This document shows, one piece after another, positions 51,501-60,144 of a stretch of 64,000 nucleotides of DNA. Position 1 is the stretch's first letter. Every line of letters begins with the position of its first letter. Where the stretch lies: the NCBI RefSeq assembly GCF_016918935.1, contig NZ_JAFFOB010000008.1:39267-103266 (forward strand), given 5' to 3'. A program made the translations under genes and the position numbers. Under the pieces are notes generated by a model that had not been told where the DNA came from, searched no databases, and was given only the letters and a program-made list of their open reading frames with translations. This stretch comes from Roseitranquillus sediminis. GTDB lineage: Bacteria > Pseudomonadota > Alphaproteobacteria > Rhodobacterales > Rhodobacteraceae.

Positions 51501-52210
51501 CGGTCGAGGAGCCGGACCCGGTGGAGGACCCCGATCCGGTCGAGGAGCCCGATCCCGTGGACGAGCCGGACGACGACCCGACGGCCCCCGTCACCGGCGG
51601 CAATCCGGCGGGCGGCGGCGCACCCGCCGCGGGACGGTCGCCGGTGCTGCGGCTGACGTTCGAGGACGGGCTTGAGGACAGTTCCGGCTACCACGATTCG
51701 GCGCGGTCGCTCGGCATGGAAGCCTGGGGCACCGACCCCGACGGCGGCACGTCCTACGTGATGAACGGGCAGAACTCGGTCCGGCTCGGCCGCTCGAACG
51801 ACCTGCTCTACCAGATGGACGAGTTCGCCATCGACTTCGACTTCCGCGCCGCGAGCCCGGACGCCGCCGGACGGCTGCTCTACCAGCACGGCACGCTGGA
51901 CATGGGGGTCGGCGAGGACGGGCACATGACCGTGCTGCTCGAGACCTCGGACGGCGACTTCGAGCTCAGGAGCAAGAGCGCCGTGTTCGACGACGACGAC
52001 TGGCACGCGGTCCGGCTCGACTACGACGGCGAGGACCTGGAGCTGATCGTGGACGGCGAGTCCGAAGGGACGGTCGAGGCCAGCGGGCACACGCCCGGCC
52101 GGTCGTACTTCTCGATGCATCTCGGCGACAACTGGGGGCCGAGCATCCAGGGCGAGATCGACGACTTCACCGTGCTGCGGAGCCTCGGCGCGGACGAGTT
52201 CGTCTTCTGA
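48569..52210 (+). CDS. 1213-residue surface protein: beta-helix, PKD-like and three LamG-type domains
   Basis: The N-terminal 390 residues are a right-handed parallel beta-helix with repeated NVxxxDVEFR / GIRIEGNEFTKI / DIEITDNVIRNG rungs, as in polysaccharide lyases and epimerases. A PKD-like segment follows (about 400-485, TRFVWTFSDGVVKQGETVE). Then come three LamG/concanavalin-like domains at about 490-675, 755-935 and 1025-1213; the first two are close copies. Acidic linkers separate them, one of them (about 945-1010) a run of DPV/EEP repeats. No Sec signal peptide is evident, so type I or other export is likely. It may process, bind or cross-link the polysaccharide; C5-epimerase or lyase activity is a guess. 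Confidence 0.75.
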   Translation: MADNQRADTILVSDEKELRSAYDALSKGNGGTILIESGAERFNVSFDGDSAGKAPVLITSQDPDEPVLVSQLNMSGVENVTVTNLVVDGTGAGNDWWDGDFRIGSSKNVEIRDVEFRSDADGFIVKNNTTNVEKGAGLGNIEGSENVVFAENTITGYYHALGVFEADGIRIEGNEFTKIQGDGIRMGGVRGIEITGNHFHDFYGSTNDRNHDDMIQIWGNNTNRATQDVRISGNYFDSGNGPASQTIFIRNEKVGSTGLYSDIEITDNVIRNGHIHGVHVADTTGVRVEGNTLLWNKASAMYTHAWSEGVSGAPKVRLVNVTDAVIENNISSGTSWGDGITGNNNVSLSYDDPRSPDYVGTHFVNALAEGLVDLRDLRLLPDSPWNGKVGASLSQAQTRSEDGVEAVISYGYAPDDRYLVEFDAGLSLDEDGRAAGPDTRFVWTFSDGVVKQGETVERLYDGEGAHSVTLEVVRDGKVADRITRDFSVETKDLLILDFEDGAVDLSSHESKLKLLGPQELLSGESGDGYRIGGDREIRVDRGNGQIHNLETFGLTLDLRLLQKGGEGYFLHFNGVFDGRVNDDGTVRFQFRTSDGRYELTTDRAVFDDTGFHRIGIAYDGVEGRLALIADGEIVAETEASGMTAPINHSSMIFGHAWHETVPAVLDNIYFSADPEVAGTLPEDWGSGDAGGPTDGDDQETGDDSDDGDQDGGEDQDGGAGDPGPADPGEDDGDDEDDGADDGGEEPAPPVDADADLLVLDFEGGVSDRSPYASNVELMGPQEQPAGESGDGYRIGGDREIRIDRGNGQIHELDSFGLTMDLRLSEKGEEGYFLHFNGVFDGRVNDDGTVRFRMWTSDGSYELTSDRPVFDDTGFHRIGIAYDGESLALVADGEVVAETAASGTTARAGSHSMILGHAWHETLPAVIDNVRLGGDAGIVGEVDGGGSDPVEEPDPVVDPEPEPEPDPVVDPDPVDEPDPVEEPDPVEDPDPVEEPDPVDEPDDDPTAPVTGGNPAGGGAPAAGRSPVLRLTFEDGLEDSSGYHDSARSLGMEAWGTDPDGGTSYVMNGQNSVRLGRSNDLLYQMDEFAIDFDFRAASPDAAGRLLYQHGTLDMGVGEDGHMTVLLETSDGDFELRSKSAVFDDDDWHAVRLDYDGEDLELIVDGESEGTVEASGHTPGRSYFSMHLGDNWGPSIQGEIDDFTVLRSLGADEFVF
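50038..51370 (+). repeat. Duplicated LamG domain DNA (copies about 50038-50590 and 50830-51370)
   Basis: Two stretches inside the beta-helix/LamG gene encode near-identical domains; runs such as ESGDGYRIGGDREIR and GYFLHFNGVFDGRVNDDGTV occur in both. This points to recent duplication. A third, more diverged copy is at about 51640-52190. Confidence 0.85.
51400..51590 (+). repeat. DPV/EEP-repeat acidic linker
   Basis: The linker encodes repeated DPVEEP / DPVDEP / DPVVDP units, made of GATCCGGTCGAGGA-like DNA repeats. Such low-complexity acidic spacers often act as extended stalks or bind calcium. Copy number could vary between strains. Confidence 0.75.
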
Positions 52211-52218
52211 TCAAGGGG

Positions 52219-52246
52219 CCGGGCAGGGGCATCGGCTCCTGCCCGG
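52219..52246. terminator. Hairpin between convergent genes
   Basis: CCGGGCAGGGGC (52219-52230) and GCTCCTGCCCGG (52235-52246) pair over 12 bp with one G-T wobble and a four-base loop (ATCG). It lies between the stop of the beta-helix protein and the convergent glycosyltransferase stop, so it can serve both directions. Confidence 0.6.
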
Positions 52247-52251
52247 GCCGC

Positions 52252-53157
52252 TCAGGCCCGCGCGCCCTTGGCGCGCCGCCGGCGGCGCAGCTCGATCCGG
52301 AACCTGATCCGCTCGTAGGCGAGCCGCACGTCGTCGCCGAAGCGCGGCATCGGGATCGGCCGCATCAGATCCTCGCGCTGGATGAAGCGGCCGTCGCCGG
52401 CGTCGTGGCAGAGCTGGTCCGCGGGCACCACGCGCTCCCGCCAGTCCGCCTCGGCCGAGGATTGCGCCGCCTCGCCCTTCAGCCGCCGCCCCCAGTCGGC
52501 CGAGGCCTCGTGCCGGAAGCCGGCGCCGGTCCTGGCCACCGCGCGGCGGTTCTCGATCCGCTTCTGGATCTGCTCCGGCGAGCGGTACTGGTAGTGCTTG
52601 AGCCAGATCCGCCAGGGAAAGACGGGCGTGCCGGAGGCGTTGCCGTTGATCCAGTTGCCGGGCCCGAGCGTGCGGGCGAAGCGCGGCTCGGAATGGTTGT
52701 TCATGTAGTAGCGCAGCCGCTCCTCGACCGGGACGTCGGCGGCGTACTTCTCGGGCGCGGCCTCCCAGGCCGCGAGGTCGCGGTCGGTGAAGTAGAACTG
52801 GAAGCTCGCGCCATAGACGAGCTGGTAGTGCGCCGGCACCCGGGTCAGGAAGTTGAACGGGTGGTCGATGTAGATCTCGTCGGCGTCGAGCTTGCACCAC
52901 CAGTCCCCGGGCGCGAGGTCGTCGCGCACCGCCTCCAGCACCTCGGCGCGGAGCTGGTTGGCATAGGGCGCGTCGTCCTGCCGGAACGGGATCACCGCCT
53001 CGTGGGTCCGGCCCAGCTCGCGGACGATCTCCCACGAGCCGTCCGTGCTGCCGTTGTCGTAGACGTAGATCCGGTCGCACCAGCGGGCCGCGCTGCGGAG
53101 CGTGTCGCCGACGACGTCGGCCTCGTTCTTCACCAGCATCACGCCGTGTATGCGCAT
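52252..53157 (-). CDS. Family 2 glycosyltransferase
   Basis: This 301-residue protein has RIHGVMLVKNEADVVGDTLR at the N-terminus, IYVYDNGSTDGSWEIV and the DxD-type KLDADEIYIDHPFNFL, then a C-terminal part with RYYMNNHSEPRFAR and NWINGNASGTPVFPWRIWLK. This is the 'glycosyltransferase involved in cell wall' GT2 type. It has a convergent partner, the 1213-residue protein, and is followed upstream (on the minus strand) by another GT2. The sugar is unknown. Confidence 0.82.
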   Translation of the reverse strand: MRIHGVMLVKNEADVVGDTLRSAARWCDRIYVYDNGSTDGSWEIVRELGRTHEAVIPFRQDDAPYANQLRAEVLEAVRDDLAPGDWWCKLDADEIYIDHPFNFLTRVPAHYQLVYGASFQFYFTDRDLAAWEAAPEKYAADVPVEERLRYYMNNHSEPRFARTLGPGNWINGNASGTPVFPWRIWLKHYQYRSPEQIQKRIENRRAVARTGAGFRHEASADWGRRLKGEAAQSSAEADWRERVVPADQLCHDAGDGRFIQREDLMRPIPMPRFGDDVRLAYERIRFRIELRRRRRAKGARA

Positions 53158-53194
53158 CGATCGGTCCCGGTTGCTGCTGCTGCCGGTCAGGGGC

Positions 53195-54109
53195 CTAGCC
53201 GAACAGCCGTCTCGTGACCATGCGGAAGTTCAGGTAGGCCGAGCGCATCCAGAGGGTTGGGTCGCGCGGCTGCACCCGGCGCGCCTTCTCGATCGCCTGG
53301 TGCGCCTCGGCCACCCGGCCCAGCCGGCGGTGCGCCCCGGCCAGGGTGCGGTACTGCTGCGCCAGGAGGCCCGGCATCCGCGAAAGCTGGGGCTGGTGCT
53401 TCTCGATGATCTGCTCGAGCGCCAGCGTGCGGCGGGCCTGGTCGCGGGTGATCGAGTTCGACGAGAAGCGCTGCAGCACCAGCGGCTCGTCGACGAAGGC
53501 GAAGGGCCCGCGCTCCGCGAGGCGCAGCACCAGGTCCCAGTCGACCAGCGCCGGCAGGTTCTCGTCGAAGCCGCCGATCCGTTCCAGCTCGTCGCGGCGC
53601 ACCACCAGCATCTGCGTGCTGACGAGGCTGGTCCTGAGCAGGGTGGGCAGGATGTCGCCCTCGACCGCCTCGATCTCGGGGCCGGGGAAGTAGCGCACCT
53701 TGGTGCGGCCCGGTCCGTTCACCATCACGCCGCCGACGATGATCATGCCGCAATAGGCGGCGATCCACGGCGTCTCGCGCGTCTCCGAGAGGCGCGCCAT
53801 CTGCCGGGCGAGCTTTTCCGGCATCCACTCGTCATCGCTGTCCTGGAAGGCGACCCACGCGCCCCGCGCCTCGGCGATGCCGACGTTGCGCGCCCCCGAC
53901 GGGCCCATGTTGCGCGGGGTGGAGAGCACCCGCACCCGCGGATCGTCCACCGCGCGCACCACCGCGAGCGTGTCGTCGGTCGAACAATCGTCGACGACGA
54001 GCAGCTCGAAGTCCGTCCAGGTCTGGCGCAGCACGCTGTCGACCGCGTCGCGGATCGCGTGGACGCGGTTGAAGGCGGGCAGCACGACGGAGACCGCGGG
54101 GGTGCTCAT
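53195..54109 (-). CDS. Family 2 glycosyltransferase
   Basis: This 304-residue GT2 has AVSVVLPAFNRVHAIRDAVD, LLVVDDCSTDDTLAVV, and AWVAFQDSDDEWMPEKLARQ at about residues 87-106 (the donor-metal QDSDDEW). The C-terminal half has a helical tail (RTLAGAHRRLGRVAEAHQAIEKA) rather than a second catalytic domain. It likely extends the polysaccharide repeat. It lies 37 bases upstream of the other minus-strand GT2, so the two form an operon read toward 52252. Confidence 0.87.
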   Translation of the reverse strand: MSTPAVSVVLPAFNRVHAIRDAVDSVLRQTWTDFELLVVDDCSTDDTLAVVRAVDDPRVRVLSTPRNMGPSGARNVGIAEARGAWVAFQDSDDEWMPEKLARQMARLSETRETPWIAAYCGMIIVGGVMVNGPGRTKVRYFPGPEIEAVEGDILPTLLRTSLVSTQMLVVRRDELERIGGFDENLPALVDWDLVLRLAERGPFAFVDEPLVLQRFSSNSITRDQARRTLALEQIIEKHQPQLSRMPGLLAQQYRTLAGAHRRLGRVAEAHQAIEKARRVQPRDPTLWMRSAYLNFRMVTRRLFG

Positions 54110-54339
54110 GACAGGCTCACAGGCCCGCTTGTCCGCAAGACGGCAGCTCGTTCACGATCCGGATCATCCTCACCCGACAGCTTAGTGTATCGACTATAAG
54201 CGAAAACCCGCCAAGGAAATGCAAGCCGGCCTCCGGTCTACGTGACGTCCGTCTAGCGGGCGCGGGTTAGGCAGTCGTTGACAAGGTCGTGCCGACCTCG
54301 GCAAGCGGCATCCGCGGGGGCCGGCCGAAGGAGGTGGCG

Positions 54340-55329
54340 GTGAAAGTCCAGGAAATGCGGCGCCGGCTGGGGCGCGCCCGTGACCGGCTGCTCCACGGCC
54401 GGCGCAACCGCCGGCTTGCCGAGGCGGCGGTGGCGGCGCGGACCGGCTGGATCGTCGAGGCCGCGCGCGCGCTGACGCCGCTGCCCGAGCCGGCGGAGGT
54501 CGAGGCCGAGGTGCATACGCTCTGCGGCGAGGGCCAGGCGGCGATGGGGATCTGGGCGGGCTGGAGCATGATGCGCTTCCTGCCGCGGGCGCGGCTGGTG
54601 CTGCATTCCGACGGGACACTGACGGCGGAGACGATCGCCCTCTGGCGGCGCCTGATGCCGGGGACGCGGGTGCTGTCGCCCGAGGAGAGCGAGGCGGCCG
54701 TCGCGGCGCGGCTCGCCGCCTTTCCGCACGTGCTGGACTGGACCCGGCGCTATCACTTCGGCTCGAAGCTCGGCGCCTTCTACGCCGCCGCGGAAACGCC
54801 GCGCCTGGTGGACATGGACAGCGACGTGCTGGTGCTGGACGACCCCGTGGCGGTGCGCGCGTGCCTGGCCTCGGAGAGCTGGCGCATGGCGTGGAACCGC
54901 GACGCGCGGCCCTGCTACGCCTATCCCGAGGCGCTCCTGCGCGAGGTCGTGGGCGCGCGCGTCGGGCCGCTGCCCGACCGGCTGAACGGCGGCTTCATGG
55001 TGGCCTGGCGCCTCAATGACGAAGACTGGGCCTTCCTCGACGCGGCGCTTGCCGCGCTCGCGGCCGATCCGCGCACCGATCCGCTGCGCTACTGGATGCA
55101 CCAGACGCTGTTCGCGCTGCTGGCCTCGACGCAAGGGGAGGCGGCGCGGCCGCTGCCGCCCGCCTACGACATCCACATGGGGGCCACGCGGGCTGGGGCG
55201 GCGGCGCGCCATTACGTCGGCGATCCGGGCGTGCGGCCGCGCTTCTTCACCGAGGGCGTGCCTGCGGTCATCCGCGACGCCCGCGCCCGCGGGCAGCTGC
55301 CGGACGATTTCTGCGCGGGCCTCGTCTAG
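54340..55329 (+). CDS. Putative glycosyltransferase (GT-A fold, DSD motif)
   Basis: This 329-residue protein contains VLDWTRRYHFGSKLGAFYAA followed by RLVDMDSDVLVLDDP, the DxD motif of GT-A enzymes, and RPCYAYPEALLRE further on. I take the GTG at 54340 because AAGGAGG lies five bases upstream; an ATG at 54289 in the same frame has no comparable site. No specific family is recognised. It faces the GT4-like gene tail to tail, 46 bases apart. Confidence 0.65.
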   Translation: MKVQEMRRRLGRARDRLLHGRRNRRLAEAAVAARTGWIVEAARALTPLPEPAEVEAEVHTLCGEGQAAMGIWAGWSMMRFLPRARLVLHSDGTLTAETIALWRRLMPGTRVLSPEESEAAVAARLAAFPHVLDWTRRYHFGSKLGAFYAAAETPRLVDMDSDVLVLDDPVAVRACLASESWRMAWNRDARPCYAYPEALLREVVGARVGPLPDRLNGGFMVAWRLNDEDWAFLDAALAALAADPRTDPLRYWMHQTLFALLASTQGEAARPLPPAYDIHMGATRAGAAARHYVGDPGVRPRFFTEGVPAVIRDARARGQLPDDFCAGLV

Positions 55330-55375
55330 CGGTCCAGCCGGGATACCGGACCTCCGGGACGCGGCCGGACGACCT

Positions 55376-56512
55376 TCAGGCCAGGGCGGGGCCGGCGGCG
55401 AAGCGCTCGGCGAGCTGGGCCGCGCGCGCGCCGCCGACGCGGGTCCAGTCGTAGCGGGACACGGCCGCGCGGGCGCGGGCGCCCCAGTCGGCGCGGGCCT
55501 CGGCCGAGCGGTGCAGCCCGAGGAGCGCCTCGAGGAACGCTTCCCGGTCCTGCGGGTCGATCACGGTGATGCAGTCCTGCTCGGCGCCGATCCGGCCGGC
55601 GCCGGGCGCCGAGGCGACGATCGCCAGCCCGTGCAGCGCCGCCTCGTAGGTCACGAGCGGGTCGCCCTCCTCGAGCGAGGGGAACACCATGACGTCGGAC
55701 GCTGCGTAGTGCGGGGCGACGTCGCGGGTGAAGCCCACCGCCTCGATCCGGTCCGAGGAGAGCAGGTCGGCGTAGCGCGTGGCGATCACCGGCTCGATGC
55801 GGCCGACGATGCGCAGCCGCGCGTCCGAGGGCATCCGCGGCCAGACGTCGAGCAGGTGGTGCGCCCCCTTCCGCACGCAGAAATAGCCGCAGAAGACGTA
55901 GGTGACGCCGCCCGGCCGCGCCGCGCGGGGCGGCAGCGGCTGCGCGGTGTCCACGCCGTAGCTCGAGGCGAGGTAGCGGTGCTCGAGCGGCGAGCCGCGC
56001 AGCGCCGCCTCGACGCCCGGGCTCGGCGCGAAGATGGTGTCGGCGAGGGCGAACTTGGCCTCTTCCTCGACGATGCGCGCCTCGGTGATGCCGTGCGCGG
56101 GGGCCGCGCCGAAGTTCTCGTAGGCCGCGTCGAGCACCTCCCTGGCGCGGGCCATGCGGGTGTTGATGCCCTCGAGCACGATCGGCACGCCGCGGCGGGC
56201 GAGCCGCTCGTGCAGGTCGAGCGACACGCTGGGCCAGAGCCATGCGACGTCGCCGGGACGGATCCGCGAGAGATACCAGCGCTCGAGCGCGCGCGAGGCC
56301 GGCGTGTGGATCACCCGGTAGGGCAGGCGCGACAGCGGCCCCCCAAGCAGCGCCTGCACGCCCGGAGAGCGCTCGCCCATGCGGTACCTGTTGACCAGCA
56401 GGTCGATATCGGCGCCGCTCCGGCGTGCGCCCTCGACCAGGCGGGCGCAGGTGAAGCTCGGCCCGATGCCGTCGGCAGCCATGGGGAGCAGCGTCCGGAT
56501 CCCCATACCCAC
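55376..56512 (-). CDS. GT4-family glycosyltransferase
   Basis: This 378-residue protein has the GT4 layout. The C-terminal half carries VTYVFCGYFCVRKGAHHLLD (phosphate loop region), LRIVGRIEP, VGFTRDVAPHYAASDVMVFPSLEEGDPLVTYEAALHG with the E-x7-E catalytic pair, and a final DREAFLEAL. The N-terminal half has LLVNRYRMGERSPGVQ and VIHTPASRALERW. It starts at GTG 56512, or ATG 56506, two bases after the O-antigen-ligase-like stop, so it is co-transcribed with it. It transfers a sugar to the lipid-linked chain. Confidence 0.86.
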   Translation of the reverse strand: MGMGIRTLLPMAADGIGPSFTCARLVEGARRSGADIDLLVNRYRMGERSPGVQALLGGPLSRLPYRVIHTPASRALERWYLSRIRPGDVAWLWPSVSLDLHERLARRGVPIVLEGINTRMARAREVLDAAYENFGAAPAHGITEARIVEEEAKFALADTIFAPSPGVEAALRGSPLEHRYLASSYGVDTAQPLPPRAARPGGVTYVFCGYFCVRKGAHHLLDVWPRMPSDARLRIVGRIEPVIATRYADLLSSDRIEAVGFTRDVAPHYAASDVMVFPSLEEGDPLVTYEAALHGLAIVASAPGAGRIGAEQDCITVIDPQDREAFLEALLGLHRSAEARADWGARARAAVSRYDWTRVGGARAAQLAERFAAGPALA

Positions 56513-56514
56513 GG

Positions 56515-58014
56515 TTACCTGGACCGATCGCGGTGCAGGTTGCGGCGATATGGGAGCCAGCGGTCGCCGGAGGCCGAGGCGCTTCTGGCAGGCCGCGAAT
56601 CCCGCGGCTCGCGCTCCACCGTCCGGACCGATGGCCCGCGACGCTCCTGTGGCGCCAGCTCGCGGCGTATCTTCGGAGCCTTTCCGGGTGCAGGTCCCGC
56701 AGGCCGCGCCGCGGGATCGGGCGGGTCAGCGGCAGGTTCCGGTTCCGGGCGAGCCACCTCGGCGAACCAGACCCCGATGCCCAGGAAGCACATCGAATAG
56801 ACGCTGACCGCACCCCAGATGTGGACGGTCGCGAGGGTGAAGCAGAGGCCGATGAAAGCAATCATGAAGCCCGTCCGGTAGCGCGCCTCGAGCGGGGGCA
56901 GCGGTCCGGCGGAGACGGTTCGGCGTGTCAGCAGGATGAAGGCTCCTACGAGGAAGCCGATGCCGGGCAGGCCGTGCCGCATCGCGATCACCAGCCAGAA
57001 GTTGTCGACGGAGCTGGTAAGCCAGCCAGGCCGCTCCCAGTCGCCGCCGAGGAGGCCCATGCCGAGGATCGGATTCCGCATCACCTCGGCGGTGCCGTAG
57101 TTCCATTGGTGGATTCGGGTCCAGCCGGTGCCGGGGCTGAAGGTCAGCTCCTCGATGAAGATGAGGATCGGTCCCCGGTTCGAGAGGACACTGAGCGCGA
57201 CGTAGGCGACGACGAAGAGAAGAGCCAGCAGCTTCCACTTCGAGCGGGTGATCCAGTCCCAGAGCATCAGGTAGAACTGGATCATCACCGACAGAAGCGC
57301 GCCCGACGAGAGCGACATGAAGACCATGCCCGCGACGAAGGCGAAGCGGCCGAGGGCGCCGGCGATTCGGTCGCGCCAGATGTAGAAGGTCGTGGCGGCG
57401 GCGAGCGAGCAGTAGAGGCCGTAGAGGATCGGGTGGTCGAAGCCGGTGCTGACCCGTTGCAGGCCCCAGCGCGGGCGGGAGCTGCCGCCGCGGTACTTGG
57501 CGTCGCCGAAGATGCTCAGGATGTCGGACCAGATCTGCCGGTTGGTCAGGTGGTCGATGAGCGCGAAGGGGGCCAGGAACAGCATCGTGCCGAGCTGGAT
57601 CTGGAAGAACAGCTTGAAGTCCGTGGCGTTGCGGATCAGGCACCGCCCCACGAGGTAGCCGCCGAGCAGCTCGACCGTCGAGATGCCGGAATAGGCGAAG
57701 CGGGACATGCCGTTGTTCACCAGCAGCGTGACGTACATCCAGACGCAGAAGAGCATCATGCAGATGTCGACGCCGTTCAGTCGCCCGACCTGCCCGGAGA
57801 CCAGGCGCACGAAGAGCGGCACGAACGCGAGCAGCAGGAAGATCCGGAGCGGGGTGAGGCGCAGCCCGACGACGTCGACCGAGACCGGCATGATCATCGT
57901 GACGAAGAAGACGACCATCAGCCCCGCCGAGGTCGCGGCGACGACCGGCCGGTGCCAGTCGCGGGAGGCGCCGGTGCGCGGAGCGTCGACCTCGTGAGTT
58001 GCGGCGTGTGTCAT
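56515..58014 (-). CDS. O-antigen ligase / Wzy-polymerase-like membrane protein
   Basis: This 499-residue protein has about ten to twelve hydrophobic helices, a large periplasmic loop (DHPILYGLYCSLAAATT upstream and GTGWTRIHQWNYGTAEV in it), and the Wzy_C-type segment SSVDNFWLVIAMRHGLPGIGFLVG. A proline- and arginine-rich cytoplasmic tail of about 70 residues ends it. It either polymerises the undecaprenyl-linked repeat or ligates it to an acceptor. The neighbouring PglK-like flippase supports a Wzx/Wzy-like pathway. Confidence 0.83.
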   Translation of the reverse strand: MTHAATHEVDAPRTGASRDWHRPVVAATSAGLMVVFFVTMIMPVSVDVVGLRLTPLRIFLLLAFVPLFVRLVSGQVGRLNGVDICMMLFCVWMYVTLLVNNGMSRFAYSGISTVELLGGYLVGRCLIRNATDFKLFFQIQLGTMLFLAPFALIDHLTNRQIWSDILSIFGDAKYRGGSSRPRWGLQRVSTGFDHPILYGLYCSLAAATTFYIWRDRIAGALGRFAFVAGMVFMSLSSGALLSVMIQFYLMLWDWITRSKWKLLALLFVVAYVALSVLSNRGPILIFIEELTFSPGTGWTRIHQWNYGTAEVMRNPILGMGLLGGDWERPGWLTSSVDNFWLVIAMRHGLPGIGFLVGAFILLTRRTVSAGPLPPLEARYRTGFMIAFIGLCFTLATVHIWGAVSVYSMCFLGIGVWFAEVARPEPEPAADPPDPAARPAGPAPGKAPKIRRELAPQERRGPSVRTVEREPRDSRPARSASASGDRWLPYRRNLHRDRSR

Positions 58015-58269
58015 CCGTGCTCAAACCGTTGATGGCCGCCCTGGGTCCGGCTCCACTATCGTCTCACATGCGATGAAGTGGCATGTTCGCTCAAGTGGAA
58101 GGCGAGATTTCGTCGAGATACTTTAAGAAAGTCAGAACCAGATCATCCTATCACGTTCGCGAGGCGGCCGGGTCCGGCGGCCCCTTTCGCGATTGCGCCT
58201 CTGCCCCCTCGGGTGAGACAAGGGCGCGTTGGTGCCGGTGCGAAAAGGCCACATGGCCGGAGGCTGTTC

Positions 58270-60084
58270 TTGATCGACGTCTACCGAAAGCTCCTCGACC
58301 TCCTCGAAGGGCGCGAGCGCGTGTACTTCTTCCTGCTGCTCGGGCTGATCCTGGTCATGGGGGTGTTCGATCTCATCGGCGTGGCCGCGATCCTGCCGTT
58401 CCTCGCCGTGGTCGCCGACCCCGACGTGATCGAGCGGAACCGGACCATGGGGGTGATCTACGAGACGCTGGATCCCGCCAATCATCAGGAGTTCCTGGTG
58501 ATGCTGGGGGTGCTGGTCTTCGTGGCGATCATCGTCAGCCTGGCGGTGAAGCTGGTCACCGTCTACGCGATCGCCCGCTTCAGCCAGATGCGGCGGCACC
58601 ATCTGAGCACGCGGCTGATCGCGGCCTACCTGCGCCAGCCCTACGTCTGGTTTCTCAGGCAGCACACCGCCGACCTCGGCAAGCAGGCGCTGCAGGAGGT
58701 CGGCGAGGTGATCAACAGCGCGATGTCCCCGGCGATGAAGGTGCTGGCGCAGATCGTCTCGCTGATCTTCCTGGTGGCGTTCCTGGTGCTGGTCGATCCG
58801 GTGGTCGCGCTGGCCTCGGTGCTCGTGGTCGGCGGCATCTACCTGGCGATCTTCGCCGGCGTCCGGGGCATGCTCCTGAGGTTCGGGCGCATCCGCTACG
58901 AGGCGAACACGCAGCGCTTCCGCATCAGCTCGGAGATGATGGGCGGGATCAAGGAGGTGAAGCTCGGCGGCCTCGAGAACCACTATCTCGGCCGGTTCCA
59001 GGTGCCGTCGCGGCGGCTGGCGCAGACAGCGGTCAAGAGCAGCGTGATCAACGAGGTGCCGCGCTACATCCTTGAGGCGACCACCTTCGGTGGCATGGTC
59101 GTGCTGGTGCTCTTCGTGCTGATGCGCGAGGGTGGCGACCTCACCAGCGCCATCCCCACGCTCGGCCTCTTCGCGCTGGCGGGGGTGCGGATGTTCCCGG
59201 CGATCCAGCGGGTCTACAGCTCGTTCGGCACCCTCAGGGGCGCGACGCCGGCGCTCGACGCGGTGCGGAACAACCTCGTCTCCCTCCGCGCGACGGGCGA
59301 GCCGCTGCGCGACGGCAGCATCATCCCGCCGATGCCGCTCCGGCACCGGCTGGAGATGCGCGGCATCCGCTACGCCTATCCCGGCGGAACCGACCGGGCC
59401 GTGCTGCGGGGGGTCGACATGTTGATCGAGGCGCGCACCACCATCGGCATCGTCGGCGGCACCGGCGCCGGAAAGACGACGCTCGTCGACCTGGTCCTGG
59501 GACTGCTGACGCCCGACGCGGGCGAGATTCGTGTCGACGGCACCGCGATCACGCCGGAGACGCGGCGCGCCTGGCAGAACAACCTCGGCTACGTGCCGCA
59601 GCAGATCTACCTGGTGGACGACACGGTCGCCGCCAACATCGCCTTCGGCATCGAGGCGCGCAAGATCGACCATGCCGCGGTCGAGCGCGCGGCCCGGCTG
59701 GCCGAGCTGCACGACTTCGTGGTGAACGAGCTGCCCGAGGGCTATGCGACCAAGGTCGGCGAGCGCGGCGTGCGCCTGTCGGGCGGCCAGCGCCAGCGGA
59801 TCGGGATCGCGCGGGCGCTCTACCACGATCCGGGCGTGCTGATCCTCGACGAGGCGACGAGCGCGCTCGACAACCTCACCGAGCGGGCGGTGATGGACGC
59901 GGTGCGCAATCTCGGCCACGACAAGACGATCATCATGATCGCGCACCGCCTGAGCACCGTGAGGGGCTGCGACCGGATCTTCCTGATGGAGCACGGCGAG
60001 GTGGCGGCCAGCGGCACCTACGACGAGCTCATCGCCGGGAGCCAGACCTTCCGCGAGATGGCGCTGGTGGGCGTCGGCGGCTGA
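58270..60084 (+). CDS. ABC transporter, fused membrane and ATPase domains (PglK-like flippase)
   Basis: This 604-residue protein has a six-helix membrane half (LILVMGVFDLIGVAAILPFL and following helices) and a nucleotide-binding half with Walker A VGGTGAGKTT, Q-loop GYVPQQIYLVDDTVAANI, signature LSGGQRQR, Walker B VLILDEATSALDN and MIAHRLST. The N-terminus resembles PglK/HepA-type flippases for lipid-linked oligosaccharides. I assign TTG at 58270 because GGAGG lies six bases upstream and the first helix follows; upstream codons read as non-homologous sequence. Confidence 0.87.
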   Translation: MIDVYRKLLDLLEGRERVYFFLLLGLILVMGVFDLIGVAAILPFLAVVADPDVIERNRTMGVIYETLDPANHQEFLVMLGVLVFVAIIVSLAVKLVTVYAIARFSQMRRHHLSTRLIAAYLRQPYVWFLRQHTADLGKQALQEVGEVINSAMSPAMKVLAQIVSLIFLVAFLVLVDPVVALASVLVVGGIYLAIFAGVRGMLLRFGRIRYEANTQRFRISSEMMGGIKEVKLGGLENHYLGRFQVPSRRLAQTAVKSSVINEVPRYILEATTFGGMVVLVLFVLMREGGDLTSAIPTLGLFALAGVRMFPAIQRVYSSFGTLRGATPALDAVRNNLVSLRATGEPLRDGSIIPPMPLRHRLEMRGIRYAYPGGTDRAVLRGVDMLIEARTTIGIVGGTGAGKTTLVDLVLGLLTPDAGEIRVDGTAITPETRRAWQNNLGYVPQQIYLVDDTVAANIAFGIEARKIDHAAVERAARLAELHDFVVNELPEGYATKVGERGVRLSGGQRQRIGIARALYHDPGVLILDEATSALDNLTERAVMDAVRNLGHDKTIIMIAHRLSTVRGCDRIFLMEHGEVAASGTYDELIAGSQTFREMALVGVGG

Positions 60085-60097
60085 ACAAGGGCGGGAA

Positions 60098-60126
60098 GCG
60101 GCGGCATCCGGCGTGATGCCCGCCGC
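60098..60126. terminator. Hairpin between convergent genes (flippase and LicD-like)
   Basis: GCGGCGGCATC (60098-60108) and GATGCCCGCCGC (60115-60126) pair over 11 bp with one bulged C and a six-base loop. It sits in the 60-base space between convergent stops and can serve both strands. Confidence 0.55.
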
Positions 60127-60144
60127 CTCGGGAGGCAAGGCGCC

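Noticed and set aside
46823..52120. A 1765-codon open frame on the minus strand
   Set aside because: It is the antisense of the glycosyltransferase genes and the beta-helix/LamG gene. It has no domain pattern, and the plus-strand products do; high GC makes long antisense frames common.
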